Positions 15,190 to 23,378 are shown, counted from the stretch's first letter. The stretch is 36,734 nt of DNA from Lawsonibacter sp. (GCA_022796195.1 JAAWIE010000187.1:1-36734), one strand, 5' to 3'. The notes: generated by a model not told the origin, from the letters alone. Numbers and translations are program-made.

Positions 15190-16266
15190 ATGTCAGAGAT
15201 AGCAGACGCAGTACAGATTATCCGTGTCACTTATGACGGGATAGAGATAGCCATGAAGATGGGCAGCGCCTCCATCCATTCCATGCAGAAAGCGCTGGAT
15301 TTGATTGTGGGGCTGCTGGAGCATGAGAAGGAGATGGGAAAGACAAACCTGAAGGGGCTGCTGGCAAAGGGCGGCGACATACAGGTGCTTTCCTTTGCAG
15401 ACGAGGATTTGAAGAAATTCCGGAAACTGGCAAAGAAATATGGGATTCTGTATTCGGAAATGCCGGATGCGGACAGGAATGACGGGCTCACGGAAGTAAT
15501 GTTCCATTCCGAGGCGGCGCCGAGGATACGGATGATGTCACAGAAGTTACAGGACGGCAGGGTATGGGGCATGGATGAATACTTAAAAAACGGCAATGAG
15601 GAAAAACTGAACCAGCTGTTACGGTATCTGGAGAATGAAAAAAACGGGAAGTCCCCACGGAAACTCCATGCGGATGAGACCGTCCGGGCAGAGGGAGCCA
15701 TTGACGGGCTGATACAGAAAGTCGGGCATTATGCTGTGGGGAAGAAGTCAGTCAGCGTGGCGGCGGTAAAGGAAGACCTGCAGGTGGGGGCAGACGAGGC
15801 AGAAAAGGTTATCGGGCAGCTTGCGAAAATCGGTGTCCTTGACCGGGCAGATGAGTCGGGCAATTACCGTGTCATCATGGAACGGGAGGCATTTGACCGG
15901 AGGATCAGCCGGTATCAGGAACTCAGCAGCCGCATGAGGCAGATAGCAGCCTCTAAGAATACTTCCCTTTTGGATATTACCATCACGAAACAGTTGATTG
16001 CACAGGAGAATGAACATGCGGTAAAGACAAGGGTGCCGGGGATGTACGGGCAGAATGAGGGATATATCTGGATAGACAAGGCGGACATTATGGAAATCCA
16101 TAACGGAAAGACGCTGCTCACCTATCTGGATAAAAATAAGGAATATAAGATATACTCCGCAGACAACCGGGTACTCCGCACCATCAAAGGGGAGGGACTT
16201 TACAGCGGGCATTATGACCGGGTGGAGGCGGCGGTAAGGCAGCGTTATAAGGTTTTTCTGCTGTAA
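15190..16266 (+). CDS. pcfB: PcfB-like (DUF3801) relaxosome-coupling protein
   Basis: Protein of 358 aa preceded by ACAGGAGG (15176-15183). The N-terminal ~115 residues match the DUF3801/PcfB pattern: DGIEIAMKMGSASI, then GKTNLKGLLAKGGDIQVLSF, DLKKFRKLAKKYGILY and EVMFHSE. In the enterococcal pCF10 system PcfB binds both relaxase and coupling protein. The C-terminal ~200 residues form a basic extension containing a winged-helix-like stretch (VAAVKEDLQVGADEAEKVIG). The gene ends 13 bp before virD4, as in Tn1549-type elements, supporting a role in presenting the relaxosome to the coupling protein. Confidence 0.82.
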   Translation: MSEIADAVQIIRVTYDGIEIAMKMGSASIHSMQKALDLIVGLLEHEKEMGKTNLKGLLAKGGDIQVLSFADEDLKKFRKLAKKYGILYSEMPDADRNDGLTEVMFHSEAAPRIRMMSQKLQDGRVWGMDEYLKNGNEEKLNQLLRYLENEKNGKSPRKLHADETVRAEGAIDGLIQKVGHYAVGKKSVSVAAVKEDLQVGADEAEKVIGQLAKIGVLDRADESGNYRVIMEREAFDRRISRYQELSSRMRQIAASKNTSLLDITITKQLIAQENEHAVKTRVPGMYGQNEGYIWIDKADIMEIHNGKTLLTYLDKNKEYKIYSADNRVLRTIKGEGLYSGHYDRVEAAVRQRYKVFLL

Positions 16267-16279
16267 GAAAGGAGAAGAA

Positions 16280-18580
16280 ATGAATACTACAAAAAAGAAA
16301 CCAAACATCATACTGATTGTGGTTGGTGCCCTTGCCTCTGCCTTTTTGGGGTATCTGATAGCAGGGGCATGGCGGGAGGGGATAGAGTTTAACGAGTTTC
16401 TGGGCCGTTTTACAGTCGTCTGTTCCTATCCCCTGCACGACTATTATAATGAATTTACTTTCCGCATGATCGGCTATGCACTGCTGGTATATGCGGTGGT
16501 AATTGTTATGTATTATACAAGCCAGAGGAACCTCATGCCGGGGAAAGAGTACGGCACTTCTAAACTGGCGGATATAAAGCAGGTCAACCGCTTTTTGGCG
16601 GATAAGGACGAGGGCAGGAACCGCATTTTGAGCCAGAATGTCCGCATGAGCCTTGACACAAGGCATACCAAACTTAATAACAATGTGCTGGTTATTGGCG
16701 GTTCTGGTGCAGGAAAGACGTTCTATGAGGTAAAGCCCAATCTCATGCAGTTAAACACTTCCTTTATTTTGACTGATCCGAAGGGGGAGCTGCTGCGCAG
16801 CGAGGGGGAAATGTTAAAGAATAATGGTTACAACGTGAAAGTCATCAACCTTCTGGAAATGGCAAAATCGGACTGTTACAATCCCTTTGCCTATATCCGG
16901 GAGGAAACGGACGTGGTAAAACTGATAACGAATATCATGAGCAATACCACGCCCAAAGGCTCGAATCCCTCGGATCCGTTCTGGGAGAAAGCGGAAGGGC
17001 TGTTCCTGCAGGCGCTTTTCTATTATGTGTGGCTGGAAGAAAAGCCGGCAAAACGGAATTTTGCCTCGGTGCTGAAACTCATGGAGGAGGCAGAGGTTAC
17101 GGAAAAGGGCAAGCCTTCCATGCTGGACACCAGAATGAAGTTTTTGGAGGCGACAAGCCCGTTGAAAGACAGCCACCCGGCGGTCAAACAGTATAATAAA
17201 TGTATGCGCGGCGCCGGCGACACGGTGCGTTCCATTATCATCAGTGCCAACTCCCGTCTGGCAACTCTGGAGAATAAGCAGGTCCTCCGTATGCTTTCAA
17301 GGGATGAGTTGAACCTTGCGGAGCTTGGGATTGGCGTCAATGGGGACGGAAAGACAAAAACGGCACTGTTCTGTGTGATACCGGATTCCGATAAGTCCTA
17401 CAACTATATTATCGGAATGCTCTACACGCAGATATTTCAGGAACTGTACTATCAGGCGGATTTCAACTGCGGCGGCAGGCTGCCGGTGCATGTCACCTTT
17501 ATGCTGGATGAATTTGCAAATGTTGCTTTGCCGGATGATTACTGTTCGCTGTTATCCACCATGCGCAGCAGGGAGATTTCTTCGGTTATCATTATCCAGA
17601 ACCTTGCACAGATAAAGGCGCTGTTTAAGGACACATGGGAAACAATCCCCGGAAATTCGGACACTTTGGTTTATCTCGGCGGCAATGAGGCCTCCACGCA
17701 TAAGTACATTTCGGAACTGCTTGGCAAGGCGACCATTGATAAAAAATCAAGCGGCGAGACAAGGGGGCGGCAGGGAAGTTCCTCAAGGAATTATGACGTC
17801 CTCGGCAGGGAGATAATGACACCTGATGAAGTCAGGAAGATGGACAATAAAAAATGCCTTATTTTTATCCGTGGGTTTGATCCGATACTGGACAATAAAT
17901 ATAATCCGTTCAAACACCCGGTATTTGCCCAGACCGCAGATGGAGAGGGAACGCCTTATGAGCATGAGCCGGCAGCAGAGGGGGAGAGTGCGGAACCGGG
18001 CTTTACAATTCTGAACAAAAAATCCCTTGCTTACTATGAGGGACTGAAAGAAAAGGGGGAGCCGGTTTATATCGACACAATCCCTTATGAGGACTTCATG
18101 CTGCTTGGGCAGGTGGATATAGAGAAACGGTTTACGGATTTGGATGAGCAGGAACAGCGGGAACGGCTGAATGAAGGTATGGAGCCGGGGCTGGAATTGG
18201 AATATGCTTTTGACATGGAAGATGAGACGGCGGATTCGTCAGGGGAAAATGCCGGAATGTCGGAATCCTTTGTAATAGGGGAGGCCGGAACGACAAAACC
18301 GCTTATGATGGGAAATGATAAAAAGCCGGAAACATCTATTACAGTGGGAACCGGGAAACCGGAGGTAGTGCCGGATAATGGAAAACAGGTGGCAGGTGGA
18401 AATGATAAGGCAGCAGATTCCATTTCTTACCGTATGTTCCACTGGAAATTTACCGTGGAGCAGAAAGAGGAAGTAAAGCGGGCAATGGCTGTCCGTGTGC
18501 CAAAGGAAGTGATACTGTCGTATTTTTACCCGGAAACTTCCGTTGTGCGGATGATGGAAATACGCAGGAGATATGAATAA
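16280..18580 (+). CDS. virD4: VirD4/TraG-type coupling protein
   Basis: T4SS coupling ATPase of 766 aa, with AAGGAG just before the ATG. Two N-terminal membrane helices (residues ~9-30 and ~58-76) precede the ATPase. Walker A is GGSGAGKT (140-147) and Walker B is MLDEFAN with Asp410-Glu411. Family-typical ILTDPKGELL, MRSREISSVIIIQN and FIRGFDPILDNKYNPF are all present. Residues ~560-720 are an acidic Gly/Glu-rich linker. The last ~45 residues form a basic helical segment (WKFTVEQKEEVKRAMAVRVP) that may dock the relaxosome. The gene is intact. AT-richer cargo begins immediately after its stop. Confidence 0.93.
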   Translation: MNTTKKKPNIILIVVGALASAFLGYLIAGAWREGIEFNEFLGRFTVVCSYPLHDYYNEFTFRMIGYALLVYAVVIVMYYTSQRNLMPGKEYGTSKLADIKQVNRFLADKDEGRNRILSQNVRMSLDTRHTKLNNNVLVIGGSGAGKTFYEVKPNLMQLNTSFILTDPKGELLRSEGEMLKNNGYNVKVINLLEMAKSDCYNPFAYIREETDVVKLITNIMSNTTPKGSNPSDPFWEKAEGLFLQALFYYVWLEEKPAKRNFASVLKLMEEAEVTEKGKPSMLDTRMKFLEATSPLKDSHPAVKQYNKCMRGAGDTVRSIIISANSRLATLENKQVLRMLSRDELNLAELGIGVNGDGKTKTALFCVIPDSDKSYNYIIGMLYTQIFQELYYQADFNCGGRLPVHVTFMLDEFANVALPDDYCSLLSTMRSREISSVIIIQNLAQIKALFKDTWETIPGNSDTLVYLGGNEASTHKYISELLGKATIDKKSSGETRGRQGSSSRNYDVLGREIMTPDEVRKMDNKKCLIFIRGFDPILDNKYNPFKHPVFAQTADGEGTPYEHEPAAEGESAEPGFTILNKKSLAYYEGLKEKGEPVYIDTIPYEDFMLLGQVDIEKRFTDLDEQEQRERLNEGMEPGLELEYAFDMEDETADSSGENAGMSESFVIGEAGTTKPLMMGNDKKPETSITVGTGKPEVVPDNGKQVAGGNDKAADSISYRMFHWKFTVEQKEEVKRAMAVRVPKEVILSYFYPETSVVRMMEIRRRYE

Positions 18581-18593
18581 ATTTGACTGGCAG

Positions 18594-18628
18594 TTGTGTA
18601 TTGGCGCATGTGCATGTTACAATATATT
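18594..18628 (+). promoter_or_regulatory. Candidate promoter for the cargo genes
   Basis: TTGTGT (18594-18599) and TACAAT (18618-18623) are separated by 18 bp, with TGT before the -10 (extended element). An alternative pair is TTGGCG (18601-18606) and TATATT (18623-18628) with 16 bp. It lies 14 bp after the virD4 stop and about 56 bp before the DUF1349 gene, so the cargo may be transcribed separately from the transfer operon. Confidence 0.45.
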
Positions 18629-18683
18629 CAATGCTACCGGAAAGCAACTGAATTGATATTGCAGTATGGAAGGAGAAACAGAC

Positions 18684-19301
18684 ATGGAGTTTGATGCAAA
18701 TGTTCTTGAATGGACAAGAGAACCTGAGCAGTATAAAATTGATAAAGATAAAATAGAAATAGTAACAATGCCTCAAACAGACCTTTGGCAAAGGACATAT
18801 TATCATTTTAGAAATGATAATGCACCTGTATTGCAGTTGGAAACAGAAGAAAAGTATTTTTCCTTTATTGTAAAAACAGACTTTTCAGAGAGCCATCATC
18901 GCTTTGACCAGTGTGGCATTGTTATGTATCTTGACAGTGAAAACTGGCTGAAAGGTTCCGTGGAATATGAAAATGATGAATTTCAGCATCTTGGAAGTGT
19001 CGTAACAAATCGCTATTCTGACTGGGCAACAACAGCGATACCCGCTGACATCAAAACGATGTGGTACAGGTTCAGCCGGAGGGAAGATGATTACTGTATC
19101 GAATGTTCAACAGATGGACTGTCCTTTACGCAAATGCGTGTCTGCCATATGTGGGAGGGGGCAGAAAAAATAAAATTTGGGATTTATGCCTGCAGTCCGG
19201 AGCAATCAACATTCAAAGCAGTCTTTACCGATATGCGGGTTACGGAATGTATGTGGAAAGCGCATGACGGGCAGGCTCCCGATATGGAACGAAATACCTG
19301 A
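18684..19301 (+). CDS. DUF1349 lectin-like protein (cargo)
   Basis: Protein of 205 aa. ATG 18684 is preferred because AAGGAG (18669-18674) lies between it and an in-frame ATG at 18666. The sequence has the pattern of DUF1349/concanavalin-like beta-sandwich proteins: LWQRTYYHFRNDNAP, FSFIVKTDFSESHHRFDQCG, VMYLDSENWLKGSVEY, then KIKFGIYACSPEQSTFKAVF. There is no signal peptide, so it is cytosolic. The function of the family is unclear; a carbohydrate-binding or regulatory role is usually supposed. The gene is visibly AT-richer than neighbours and interrupts the usual virD4-Maff2 order, so it is accessory cargo. It is probably co-transcribed with the reductase 35 bp downstream. Confidence 0.75.
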   Translation: MEFDANVLEWTREPEQYKIDKDKIEIVTMPQTDLWQRTYYHFRNDNAPVLQLETEEKYFSFIVKTDFSESHHRFDQCGIVMYLDSENWLKGSVEYENDEFQHLGSVVTNRYSDWATTAIPADIKTMWYRFSRREDDYCIECSTDGLSFTQMRVCHMWEGAEKIKFGIYACSPEQSTFKAVFTDMRVTECMWKAHDGQAPDMERNT

Positions 19302-19336
19302 TTTTGTTTGCAAAATAAAAATTAGAGGAGGCAGTA

Positions 19337-19921
19337 ATGAAGAAAGTTCTAGTGGTACAGGGAGGCGGTAGGCCAAAAGGGAATACGGCACAGCTTGTCA
19401 GCCATTTTGTAAAAGGGGCGGAAGAAAGCGGGCATTCGGTTGAGGTCATTTCGCTAGTAAAGAATGAAGTTAAAGGGTGTCTTGGCTGTAATGCCTGCAG
19501 GTATGGGAAACCATGTGTGCAGAAAGACGCATTTAACGATATTGTTCCCAAAATAAAAGATGCGGACTGTATCGTTTTTGCCTCACCGTTGTATTTCTGG
19601 ACGGTATCCTCCCGGATAAAAGCCTTTATTGAAAGGTTTTATTGTATCGCAGAGGAAGATTCCAACCCGCCATTGGGCAGATATGAAAGGTATCCGGTTA
19701 AGGACTGTGCGCTGCTTATGACTTCGGCAGATGATTTCTTTTGGACGTTTGAGCAGGCGGTTTCCTATTATCAGTTTACAATGGTAAACTATATTGGATT
19801 TCAGGACAGGGGGATGGTGCTTGCGGGAGGATGCGGGGACACGAACGGTAAACCGCAGATAGACAGGACAGCCCACTTGCAGGAGGCGTATGAATTTGGA
19901 AAGAATATCTATTCAGAGTGA
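19337..19921 (+). CDS. Flavodoxin-fold NAD(P)H-dependent FMN reductase
   Basis: Protein of 194 aa with AGAGGAGG before the ATG. The N-terminal strand and phosphate loop VLVVQGGGRPKGNT is a variant of the GSPRKGNT FMN-binding loop. ASPLYFWTVSSRIKAFIERF is the typical second flavin segment. Cys48, Cys51, Cys54 and Cys60 (CX2CX2CX5C) lie in the position where iron-sulfur flavoproteins bind a cluster, so it may be either a simple FMN reductase or an iron-sulfur flavoprotein. The substrate is not predictable; quinone or nitro compounds are typical. It forms an accessory pair with the DUF1349 gene and is not part of the transfer machinery. Confidence 0.85.
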   Translation: MKKVLVVQGGGRPKGNTAQLVSHFVKGAEESGHSVEVISLVKNEVKGCLGCNACRYGKPCVQKDAFNDIVPKIKDADCIVFASPLYFWTVSSRIKAFIERFYCIAEEDSNPPLGRYERYPVKDCALLMTSADDFFWTFEQAVSYYQFTMVNYIGFQDRGMVLAGGCGDTNGKPQIDRTAHLQEAYEFGKNIYSE

Positions 19922-19979
19922 TATTTTTCCGTTCTGGAATTTTGTTAAATAATGCTTTACAAAAGGGGGCGGTCTGCTT

Positions 19980-20171
19980 ATGGGAAAAAGTAATAAGGTG
20001 TGCCCAAACTGCGGAAGAAAAATGAAACAGCAGTTTATCGGTTTGCAGCACTGTAAATGTGGGATAAGCTGGAAGAAAGGTTCCGGCTTTTTTGAGAGGG
20101 ATTCCGATATGGTCTTTGCATTGGAGAAAAATGCAAATGGCAGACAGAACCCGGTTATCCGGCACAAATAA
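19980..20171 (+). CDS. Small zinc-ribbon protein, 63 aa
   Basis: A 63-residue protein preceded by GGGGGCGG seven bases before the ATG. CPNCG (Cys8, Cys11) and HCKCG (Cys25, Cys27) can hold one zinc ion in a zinc-ribbon knuckle. The remainder is basic and unstructured-looking, suggesting nucleic acid or protein binding. It lies after the reductase and before an intrinsic terminator, closing the cargo segment. A 12-bp direct repeat (AAAGGGGGCGGT, 19962-19973 and 20240-20251) brackets the gene and its terminator, which may mark a duplication or insertion scar. Confidence 0.6.
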   Translation: MGKSNKVCPNCGRKMKQQFIGLQHCKCGISWKKGSGFFERDSDMVFALEKNANGRQNPVIRHK

Positions 20172-20190
20172 AATAATGAACTGTAAATAT

Positions 20191-20226
20191 GACATCAGCT
20201 ATTGATTCAGGTTGGTGTCTTTTTTT
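20191..20226 (+). terminator. Intrinsic terminator closing the cargo segment
   Basis: GACATCAGC (20191-20199) pairs with GTTGGTGTC (20211-20219) over nine positions with two G-U pairs. Seven T follow directly. Confidence 0.75.
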
Positions 20227-20264
20227 GTGTCAAAACAGGAAAGGGGGCGGTTAAAGCATAACGC

Positions 20265-20403
20265 ACCGGGGAAAGCCCGGTTTCATGTAGCAGCGGGAGC
20301 AGTCCCGAAAAGATAAAGAAAAGCAGATGTGGATGGACTTGTTTCATCGGACGGAGATAAAAGCCGTGGATGGAAGAAGTCTGTCCGCATTTTTTGTCTC
20401 CGT
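20265..20403 (+). ncRNA. Structured RNA leader upstream of the Maff2 gene
   Basis: Three hairpins follow one another. ACCGGG/CCCGGT (20265-20270/20276-20281) has a GAAAG loop. CGGGA/TCCCG (20294-20298/20303-20307) has a GCAG loop. The third is a long composite stem: 20327-20340 with 20377-20390 (14 pairs), 20342-20348 with 20369-20375 (7 pairs) and ACGG/CCGT inside, followed by a T-run. ACGGAGA (20351-20357) is also complementary to TCTCCGT (20397-20403), followed by TTATTTTT, an alternative that cannot coexist with the intact long stem. It resembles a cis-acting attenuator or riboswitch; I matched it to no known class. Confidence 0.55.
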
Positions 20404-20424
20404 TATTTTTAAGGAAAAGGAAAA

Positions 20425-20508
20425 ATGCGACCTACGTTCGCAATGCAAGTTTGTGCCTGCGCTGCGGCACTAACTTTTGCAGCAAAGAGCAGCGCAGAAA
20501 AGAGGTAA
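20425..20508 (+). CDS. Putative 27-residue leader peptide
   Basis: Open frame ATG 20425 to TAA 20506-20508, with AAGGAAAAGG just upstream, encoding a 27-residue Ala/Cys-rich peptide. It ends 3 bp before the Maff2 ATG. Within it, CTGCGCTGC (20457-20465) and GCAGCGCAG (20489-20497) form a perfect 9-bp stem just before the Maff2 ribosome site (AGAGG, 20501-20505). Translation of the peptide would open this stem, so it looks like a translational-coupling leader. Expression is unproven. Confidence 0.4.
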   Translation: MRPTFAMQVCACAAALTFAAKSSAEKR

Positions 20509-20511
20509 GCA

Positions 20512-20865
20512 ATGATGAGAAACAACACAGGTAAGAAGAAACAAAACAAAATCGCCGGTTTCTGCAAAAGGGTTCTGGTTCCGTCCTTTACCGGGGCGGT
20601 GTATGCCATGTCGCAGATGACAGTGACGGCTTTTGCGGCAGGCGGCGACACCAGTGCGGTAACGAAACCGCTTGATAACTTAAAGACGTTAGTGATTGCG
20701 GTAATCGGGGCGGTGGGCGTCATTATCCTTGCAAAGAATGTCATGGAGTTTGCACAGGCATACCAGCAGCAGGATTCCTCTACCATGAACTCCGCACTGA
20801 AAGGAATTGTGGCAGGCGCGATGATGGCGGGGATTTCCTCCGTGCTGACGTTCTTAGGATTTTAA
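20512..20865 (+). CDS. Maff2-family pilin-like membrane protein
   Basis: Protein of 117 aa (ATG 20512, or 20515) with AGAGG upstream. A basic N-terminus and hydrophobic stretch end in VTAFA-AGG, a likely signal peptide. The mature part has two membrane helices, LVIAVIGAVGVIILAKNVM and IVAGAMMAGISSVLTFLGF, joined by a polar turn rich in Gln and Ser. This is VirB2-like topology, and the sequence matches my memory of the Maff2 family found beside VirB6 and VirB4 on Clostridia conjugative elements. It probably forms the extracellular or transmembrane conduit. It is preceded by the structured leader and leader peptide, suggesting that its level is specially controlled. Confidence 0.82.
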   Translation: MMRNNTGKKKQNKIAGFCKRVLVPSFTGAVYAMSQMTVTAFAAGGDTSAVTKPLDNLKTLVIAVIGAVGVIILAKNVMEFAQAYQQQDSSTMNSALKGIVAGAMMAGISSVLTFLGF

Positions 20866-20888
20866 CAGTGGAAATGGGGTGACTTGAA

Positions 20889-21731
20889 ATGGATATTTTT
20901 AAGCTGGGGGATAAAATCCTTGCCCTTCTGGAAGTGGTGTTCGGGTTCTGGAATAACCAGATTTCCCTTATCTTCGACCTGCTTGGGCAGTCCCCCGACG
21001 CATTTAAGGGAGGCGGACCGTGGAAAGTCATAGAGGGCATTGAACCGATTTTTGTGGCTGTCGGTTCTTCCATTGTGGTGCTGTTTTTTGTGATTGGGTT
21101 CTGCTCGGAGAGCATTGACATCCGGGAGGAAATGCGGTTTGAGGTAATCCTGCGCATCTTGATTCGGCTTGGTCTGGCGGAGTATATGGTAGCAAACAAT
21201 GTAACGATTATGAAAGCATTTTTTACTTCCATCGGAAATCTGGTAGGGCTGCTCAGTGCCGGGAACCGGACGGAACTGAAAATTGCAAAGGAGCAGGCGG
21301 ATATTATTAAAGATTTAGGGTTTGGGGAGAGCCTGATTATGCTGATATTGGCGGCGTTATTGTCGCTGATCGTGATAATCTGTGGTTTCTTCCTGCTTTA
21401 CACGGTATATTTCCGCTTTCTGAAACTGCTAATTATCGTGCCAATCGGTTCGATTGCCTACTCTACCATGAGTGGCAACCGGATGGTGGCGCACACAGCC
21501 GTCACTTACAGCAAATATTTCCTGTCGGTGGCATTTGAGGCGGTCACGATGGCGCTGGCGATTATCGTCTGCAATGCCTTTATCAATGCGGGGCTTCCGT
21601 CCTTTACAGGGGATTATTCGGATTGGGCAAAAACATTGATTTATCTGTGTGAGATGACCTTTACGATTGCACTGACCGTGGGAAGTGTCAAGGGAGCCCA
21701 GAGCCTTACCAGTAAGGCGTTAGGATTATAG
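20889..21731 (+). CDS. VirB6/TrbL-like channel membrane protein
   Basis: Polytopic membrane protein of 280 aa. About five to six hydrophobic segments are visible, including VAVGSSIVVLFFVIGFC (residues ~58-76), LIMLILAALLSLIVIICGFF (~152-175), LLIIVPIGSIAYS (~180-193), VAFEAVTMALAIIVCNAFI (~215-235) and a final TFTIALTVGSVKGAQS. Size, topology and position between the Maff2 and PrgI/VirB4 genes match the VirB6/TrbL component of Tn1549-type systems, which forms the inner membrane channel. It starts 23 bp after the Maff2 stop. The next gene begins 2 bp after its own stop. Confidence 0.82.
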   Translation: MDIFKLGDKILALLEVVFGFWNNQISLIFDLLGQSPDAFKGGGPWKVIEGIEPIFVAVGSSIVVLFFVIGFCSESIDIREEMRFEVILRILIRLGLAEYMVANNVTIMKAFFTSIGNLVGLLSAGNRTELKIAKEQADIIKDLGFGESLIMLILAALLSLIVIICGFFLLYTVYFRFLKLLIIVPIGSIAYSTMSGNRMVAHTAVTYSKYFLSVAFEAVTMALAIIVCNAFINAGLPSFTGDYSDWAKTLIYLCEMTFTIALTVGSVKGAQSLTSKALGL

Positions 21732-21733
21732 AA

Positions 21734-22174
21734 ATGGGGAATTGGATGAAAAAACAGTTGGAAATGGAAAGCCGTTTTTCGGGGAAGGTAACGCTGGAAC
21801 TGGAAATCAATTCGTATATGGATAATAACAGATTGTATATCGGCCTGGTGGAAGTGGGCGGGGAATACCCGGAACCCTTTGCGGATTTGACGGTAAATAT
21901 CAGTGCGCCATGCCCGGATTACTGCGGATATGTTGACACCAACAACTGCCCGGAACTGGAGAGGTTCATTGAGAAACACGGGCTTGGGGAATTTACCGGG
22001 CTGATGGGCGGCAGCGGTTTCTGTTCTTATCCGTTGTATCTGTTTAACCCGGAAAAGCTGCGTGAGGCAGCCCCGGAGGATATGGAACTGTTTGAACGGA
22101 CGGTAATGGGAATAACACCGGAAAGGGCGCAGGGAATAAGCAGGCAGCAGAAACAGCCGGAAAAGGCAAGGTAA
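21734..22174 (+). CDS. DUF4313 family protein
   Basis: Soluble protein of 146 aa starting 2 bp after the VirB6-like stop. The sequence reads as a beta-rich domain: YMDNNRLYIGLVEVGGEYPE, PFADLTVNISAPCPDYCGYV, DTNNCPELERFIEKHGLGE, then a Gly-rich SGFCSYPLYLFNPEKL. This agrees with my memory of DUF4313, a small family found almost only on Firmicutes conjugative elements. Its function is unknown. The tight spacing within the channel operon suggests a cytosolic accessory of transfer. The last ~25 residues are Gln/Arg-rich and probably flexible. Confidence 0.7.
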   Translation: MGNWMKKQLEMESRFSGKVTLELEINSYMDNNRLYIGLVEVGGEYPEPFADLTVNISAPCPDYCGYVDTNNCPELERFIEKHGLGEFTGLMGGSGFCSYPLYLFNPEKLREAAPEDMELFERTVMGITPERAQGISRQQKQPEKAR

Positions 22175-22215
22175 AAAGCGATAGTCAGAATGGAAGATAG
22201 AAAGGGGAATTTTAT

Positions 22216-22806
22216 TTGAAAATCAATAAAATAGCAGAGGAGGATTTATGCCGCATGGGGGATAAGGAGGGGCTTATCCTGCAGGGCTGCGGGGGCGATC
22301 CGAAAGAGTGGGTGGCCGGAATCAACCAGATGTTTACGGAAGAAGGGATTTTACTGGAGGGTACAGAGTTTACAGAGGTGTCCGTCTTTGAACATGACGG
22401 GCTGTCCTGCATTTTATATCCCTTTGAGAATGTAAAGATTGGCATGGGGAAACTTGCCGTGTGGCGGCTGCAGACGCATGAAACTTTTGGCAGCGCATGG
22501 CTGTCGGATTATGTGCCGAACCGTCTGGGCGGTTTTATCAAAGAATCCGTGGAAAAACCGGACTGTGCTCTGATTGGGGAAAATGGCAACATCTTTAATC
22601 TGGCGGGGATTGCCGCCGGAACACTCCGGGAGCATGGCATGAAAGAACAGGCAGAGGAAATGAAAAGCCGTGTCTGTTCCTCGCACAGTTATGAGGAGGC
22701 GCTCTGCATCATCGGGGAGTATGTCAATGTCACATCCGGGGACAGGCAGGAGCTTGTGGAAATGGAACAGGAAACAGAACGGCGGGAGTCGGGCATATCA
22801 AGATAA
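22216..22806 (+). CDS. Conserved element protein of unknown function, 196 aa
   Basis: A TTG at 22216 is used as start, supported by AAGGGGA at 22202-22208 and a family-like N-terminus (MKINKIAEEDL). An internal ATG at 22249 would remove a likely conserved segment. Recognisable stretches are LILQGCGGDPKEWVAGIN, KLAVWRLQTHETFGSAWLSD, IGENGNIFNLAGIAAGTL and YEEALCIIGEYVNVTS. I recall similar proteins from many clostridial conjugative elements, always without a known role. No membrane segment is visible. The last ~20 residues are Glu/Arg-rich. It lies in the channel operon between DUF4313 and PrgI. Confidence 0.7.
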   Translation: MKINKIAEEDLCRMGDKEGLILQGCGGDPKEWVAGINQMFTEEGILLEGTEFTEVSVFEHDGLSCILYPFENVKIGMGKLAVWRLQTHETFGSAWLSDYVPNRLGGFIKESVEKPDCALIGENGNIFNLAGIAAGTLREHGMKEQAEEMKSRVCSSHSYEEALCIIGEYVNVTSGDRQELVEMEQETERRESGISR

Positions 22807-22836
22807 CAGGGATATGTGGGAAAGGAGAGGATAACG

Positions 22837-23355
22837 GTGGTAATCGAAATCAACAAAAACATTGACAACTATAAGGAGTCTGTGGTGCTGGGGCTGTCGG
22901 CAAGGCAGCTTGTGTATTCTGTCTTATCCGTTGTGGCAGGCGGCGGTATTGTGCTGCTTTTGTACCGGCATGTGGGGTTGACGGTCAGCACCTATATTGC
23001 AATCCCGGTGGTTGCACCCATCGCCATGACGGGTTTCTATTCCTATCATGGCATGACCTTTGTGGAAATGATGAAATTAAAGATGCACTTTGCCTTTGCC
23101 AACCGCACCTACACCTATGTTTCCACGGAGGGGGAGCAGGCATTACAGAAGTTACGGCAGGAGGAAATGCAGGGGCAGCAGAAAAAGAAAAATAAGGACG
23201 GCAGCGGCAGGAGCAGGGAAAAGAATGAGACAGGCAATGGCTTTGATAAAGCAGACTTTATTAAAGCCAGAAATAAGATGTTCCGTATGCTTGCCATAAC
23301 CGTTTTATTTATCATTATATTTGCTGCATTTGCGGTCTGGTACAAGTACAGATAA
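22837..23355 (+). CDS. prgI: PrgI-like (VirB3-type) membrane protein
   Basis: The GTG at 22837 is preferred (172 aa) because GGAGAGG (22824-22830) sits 6 nt upstream and yields the family-typical start VIEINKNIDNYKES. The frame is open from GTG 22816. Two N-terminal membrane helices follow (VYSVLSVVAGGGIVLLLY and TYIAIPVVAPIAMTGFY), the PrgI/VirB3 pattern. A charged Lys/Gln-rich loop (residues ~110-140) comes next. A third C-terminal helix, MLAITVLFIIIFAAFAVWY, is less usual. PrgI anchors the VirB4 ATPase at the membrane. Here PrgI and VirB4 are separated by a DNA methyltransferase gene. Confidence 0.85.
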   Translation: MVIEINKNIDNYKESVVLGLSARQLVYSVLSVVAGGGIVLLLYRHVGLTVSTYIAIPVVAPIAMTGFYSYHGMTFVEMMKLKMHFAFANRTYTYVSTEGEQALQKLRQEEMQGQQKKKNKDGSGRSREKNETGNGFDKADFIKARNKMFRMLAITVLFIIIFAAFAVWYKYR

Positions 23356-23378
23356 AGGAAAAAGAATAAGCAGCAGTC

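Noticed and set aside
19962-20251. 12-bp direct repeats (AAAGGGGGCGGT) as target duplications of a transposon
   Set aside because: The repeats are purine-rich ribosome-site-like sequence and nothing between them resembles a transposase; recorded only as a possible scar.
20261-20310. Cobalamin or c-di-GMP riboswitch
   Set aside because: The hairpins lack the conserved cores of either class; only the general look of a GC-rich hairpin followed by purines is shared.
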